This document shows, piece by piece, positions 5,237 through 6,922 of a DNA stretch of 6,922 nucleotides. The notes under the pieces are model-generated. The model was not told the DNA's origin. It saw only the letters and a program-made list of their open reading frames with translations, and searched no databases. Location of the stretch: assembly GCA_025656895.1 (NCBI GenBank), contig JAHXHF010000371.1, positions 1 through 6,922 on the forward strand, written 5' to 3'. The DNA comes from a gamma proteobacterium symbiont of Bathyaustriella thionipta (lineage in GTDB: Bacteria > Pseudomonadota > Gammaproteobacteria > Chromatiales > Chromatiaceae). Numbering within the stretch: position 1 is the stretch's first letter; every line of letters begins with the position of its first letter. Position numbers and translations under genes: made by a program.

Positions 5237-6615
5237 TGGCCATGCATCTGACTGAATTGCTGGAACCTTTGCAGGCTGAATTGCGGGGCGAGGACCGGAC
5301 TTTTTCCAGCGTCAGCACCGACAGCCGCAAGTTGCGCCGTGGAGATCTGTTTGTGGCGCTCAGCGGCGAACATTTCGACGCGCATGATTATCTGCAGCAG
5401 GTTGCCAGACAAGGTGCGGTTGCGGCGATGGTCAGACAGGCCGACAAAAAACTGGATTTGCCACAGTTGCAGGTTATGGATACGCGCAAGGGTCTGGGGC
5501 AGCTGGCGGCGCAATGGCGACGCAAGAAACGGGTTCCCATGGTGGCCATCACCGGCAGCAATGGCAAAACAACGGTCAAGGAAATGCTGGCCGCCATCGT
5601 GGGTGAATGTGGCCAGGTGCTGAGCACGCAGGGTAATCTGAATAATGAAATTGGTATGCCCTTAACCCTGTTGCGTCAGCAGGAGCAGGATTACGCGGTC
5701 ATTGAAATGGGCGCCAGTCACAGCGGAGAAATTGCGCAACTGACCGGCTGGGCTGATCCGGATGTGGTACTGATTAACAATGCGGCGGCCGCTCATCTGC
5801 AGGGCTTCGGCAGCCTGCAGGGCGTGGCGCGCGCCAAAGGTGAAATTATTCAGTCCGCTTCATCCTCGGCAATCGTTATTTTCAACGCAGATGACCCTTA
5901 TGCCGACTTATGGCGGCAAATGGCCGCTCAAAGACGCTGCATCAGCTTTGGCCGCAGCGCACAAGCCGATGTGCGTTTACAGGATGAGAACAGTCCGTTG
6001 CAGTGGGATGTTGATGGTTACAGCAACCGATTCCGGGTGCGCTTGCCGAATCAGCAGCAGCTGCTGTTGAAATTACCTCTGGCCGGTCAACATAATCGCA
6101 TGAACGCAACTGCGGCACTGGCTGCGGCTTATGCTTTGGATATTGATAAAACTCATATGCAAAAGGGTCTGCACAAAATGCAGGCAGTGGCCGGTCGATT
6201 GCGTTTGCTGGTCAACGATGAAAAACGACGTTTGATTGATGACAGTTACAACGCCAATCCAGCCTCGGTGGAAGCCGCTATTGAAGTACTGGCCGGCGCA
6301 CCAGGTCAGCGCGTACTGGTACTGGGTGATCTGGCAGAGTTGGGTAAGGATGCCGGGCAAATGCAGGCTTCACTGGGACGCTATGCCCGTCACAAGGGGC
6401 TGGATGCTTTATTGACGGTAGGCAGCGGGGCCGCTCTGGCGGCTCAGGCTTTTGGACAGGGTGGACACAGCTTTGCAACACAACAGCAGGTTCTGGAGCA
6501 GCTGTTGCAATGGCCGACACCACTCAGCGTGCTGGTAAAAGGTTCACGCAGTGCAGCCATGGATCAGCTGGCTGCGGCTTTGCAGCAAGCGTGGAGCAAT
6601 AGCCATGCTGATTGA
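5233..6615 (+). CDS. murF: MurF, UDP-MurNAc-tripeptide:D-alanyl-D-alanine ligase
   Basis: MurF is the last cytoplasmic Mur ligase. It joins D-Ala-D-Ala to the UDP-MurNAc tripeptide using ATP and completes the pentapeptide passed to MraY. The 460-residue product (E. coli 452) has STDSRKL (28-34) in the N-terminal domain, the P-loop ITGSNGKTT (106-114), the MurF-typical GNLNNEIGMP (134-143), EMGASHSGEI (158-167), AHLQGFGS (187-194), AKGEI (201-205), the Mur central-to-C-terminal motif GQHNRMNATAALA (285-297), DDSYNANP (336-343), LGDLAELG (364-371) and VKGSRS (435-440). The start is GTG 5233, which overlaps the murE stop as GTGA, 7 bases after GGAGG (5221-5225). ATG 5236 and ATG 5242 are close in-frame alternatives that change only one to three residues. 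The 3' end overlaps mraY by 11 bases. Confidence 0.97.
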   Translation: MMAMHLTELLEPLQAELRGEDRTFSSVSTDSRKLRRGDLFVALSGEHFDAHDYLQQVARQGAVAAMVRQADKKLDLPQLQVMDTRKGLGQLAAQWRRKKRVPMVAITGSNGKTTVKEMLAAIVGECGQVLSTQGNLNNEIGMPLTLLRQQEQDYAVIEMGASHSGEIAQLTGWADPDVVLINNAAAAHLQGFGSLQGVARAKGEIIQSASSSAIVIFNADDPYADLWRQMAAQRRCISFGRSAQADVRLQDENSPLQWDVDGYSNRFRVRLPNQQQLLLKLPLAGQHNRMNATAALAAAYALDIDKTHMQKGLHKMQAVAGRLRLLVNDEKRRLIDDSYNANPASVEAAIEVLAGAPGQRVLVLGDLAELGKDAGQMQASLGRYARHKGLDALLTVGSGAALAAQAFGQGGHSFATQQQVLEQLLQWPTPLSVLVKGSRSAAMDQLAAALQQAWSNSHAD

Positions 6616-6922
6616 ACTGGCAAAATATCTATCGCAGTTTGAAAGTTCTTTTCATGTCTTTCAATACCTCACACTGAGAGCCATTCTGGGTGTCCTGACC
6701 GCATTGCTGATTTCATTCATCTTCGGACCTTTGATGATTCGTCGCCTCACGCATCATCAAATCGGTCAGACGGTGCGCCAGGACGGGCCGCAAAGTCATT
6801 TAAGCAAAGCCGGCACCCCGACCATGGGTGGCGCGCTCATTCTTATGGCGGTTTCCATCAGTACCCTGTTATGGGCCGATCTGTCCAACCCTTATATATG
6901 GGTGGTGCTGGTTGTAACCTTG
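6605..6922 (+). CDS. mraY: MraY, phospho-MurNAc-pentapeptide transferase (5' part)
   Basis: MraY is the polytopic inner-membrane enzyme that transfers phospho-MurNAc-pentapeptide from UDP to undecaprenyl phosphate, making lipid I. ATG 6605 opens a frame that continues to the window edge, giving 106 codons of a family usually near 360 residues. The truncation is caused by the window. The N-terminus (MLIELAKYLSQF), a first hydrophobic segment (about 22-45), the cytoplasmic loop with IGQTVRQDGPQSH (53-65) and KAGTPTMGG (68-76), a second membrane segment (about 73-91) and the start of a third (from about 97) all match the family. GGAG at 6593-6596 lies 8 bases before the start. The first 11 bases lie within the end of murF in another frame, so expression is probably coupled to it. 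Confidence 0.97.
   Translation, partial: MLIELAKYLSQFESSFHVFQYLTLRAILGVLTALLISFIFGPLMIRRLTHHQIGQTVRQDGPQSHLSKAGTPTMGGALILMAVSISTLLWADLSNPYIWVVLVVTL

Noticed and set aside
3743..6300. Frequent TGGCCGG words as a DNA uptake or Chi-like signal
   Set aside because: They mostly fall on Leu-Ala-Gly or Val-Ala-Gly codons and are explained by codon preference.

Overview
This window is the start of a dcw (division and cell wall) cluster. All complete genes lie on the + strand, in the classical order mraZ, rsmH (mraW), ftsL, ftsI, murE, murF, mraY. The mraY gene runs off the right edge. The gene order, protein lengths close to the E. coli ones as I recall them, and motif wording (MFRG and DSKGR in MraZ, DGTFGRGGHS in RsmH, EPGSTIKP in FtsI, DNPR in MurE, KAGTPTMGG in MraY) point to a Gram-negative proteobacterium. 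A gammaproteobacterium is most likely. FtsL has almost no cytoplasmic tail, which I associate with betaproteobacteria and some gammaproteobacteria, so I do not name a genus. The DNPR motif of MurE implies meso-diaminopimelate peptidoglycan.

Layout: positions 1-291 are non-coding, apart from a possible divergent gene start at the extreme left edge. This stretch holds two nearly identical short palindromes (55-71 and 143-165), a sigma70-like promoter (210-239), and three TGGG repeats at exact 10-bp spacing (249-273) that match the MraZ operator. From 292 to the end the DNA is almost wholly coding. Adjacent genes are separated by 4 bases (mraZ/rsmH) or overlap by 1 to 11 bases, so the set reads as one translationally coupled operon. 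I see no terminator between genes.

How the genes work together: MraZ is the regulator that binds the repeats in front of its own operon. RsmH methylates 16S rRNA. FtsL and FtsI are inner-membrane divisome proteins, and FtsI is the septal transpeptidase. MurE and MurF add the third amino acid and the D-Ala-D-Ala dipeptide to the UDP-MurNAc peptide in the cytoplasm. MraY then moves the phospho-MurNAc-pentapeptide onto undecaprenyl phosphate to make lipid I.

I found no previously undescribed system. The points most worth a second look are the paired palindromes upstream of the promoter, the forced TTG start of mraZ and probable TTG start of rsmH, the very short FtsL tail, and a run of eight G in murE where the protein also appears slightly shorter than its relatives.
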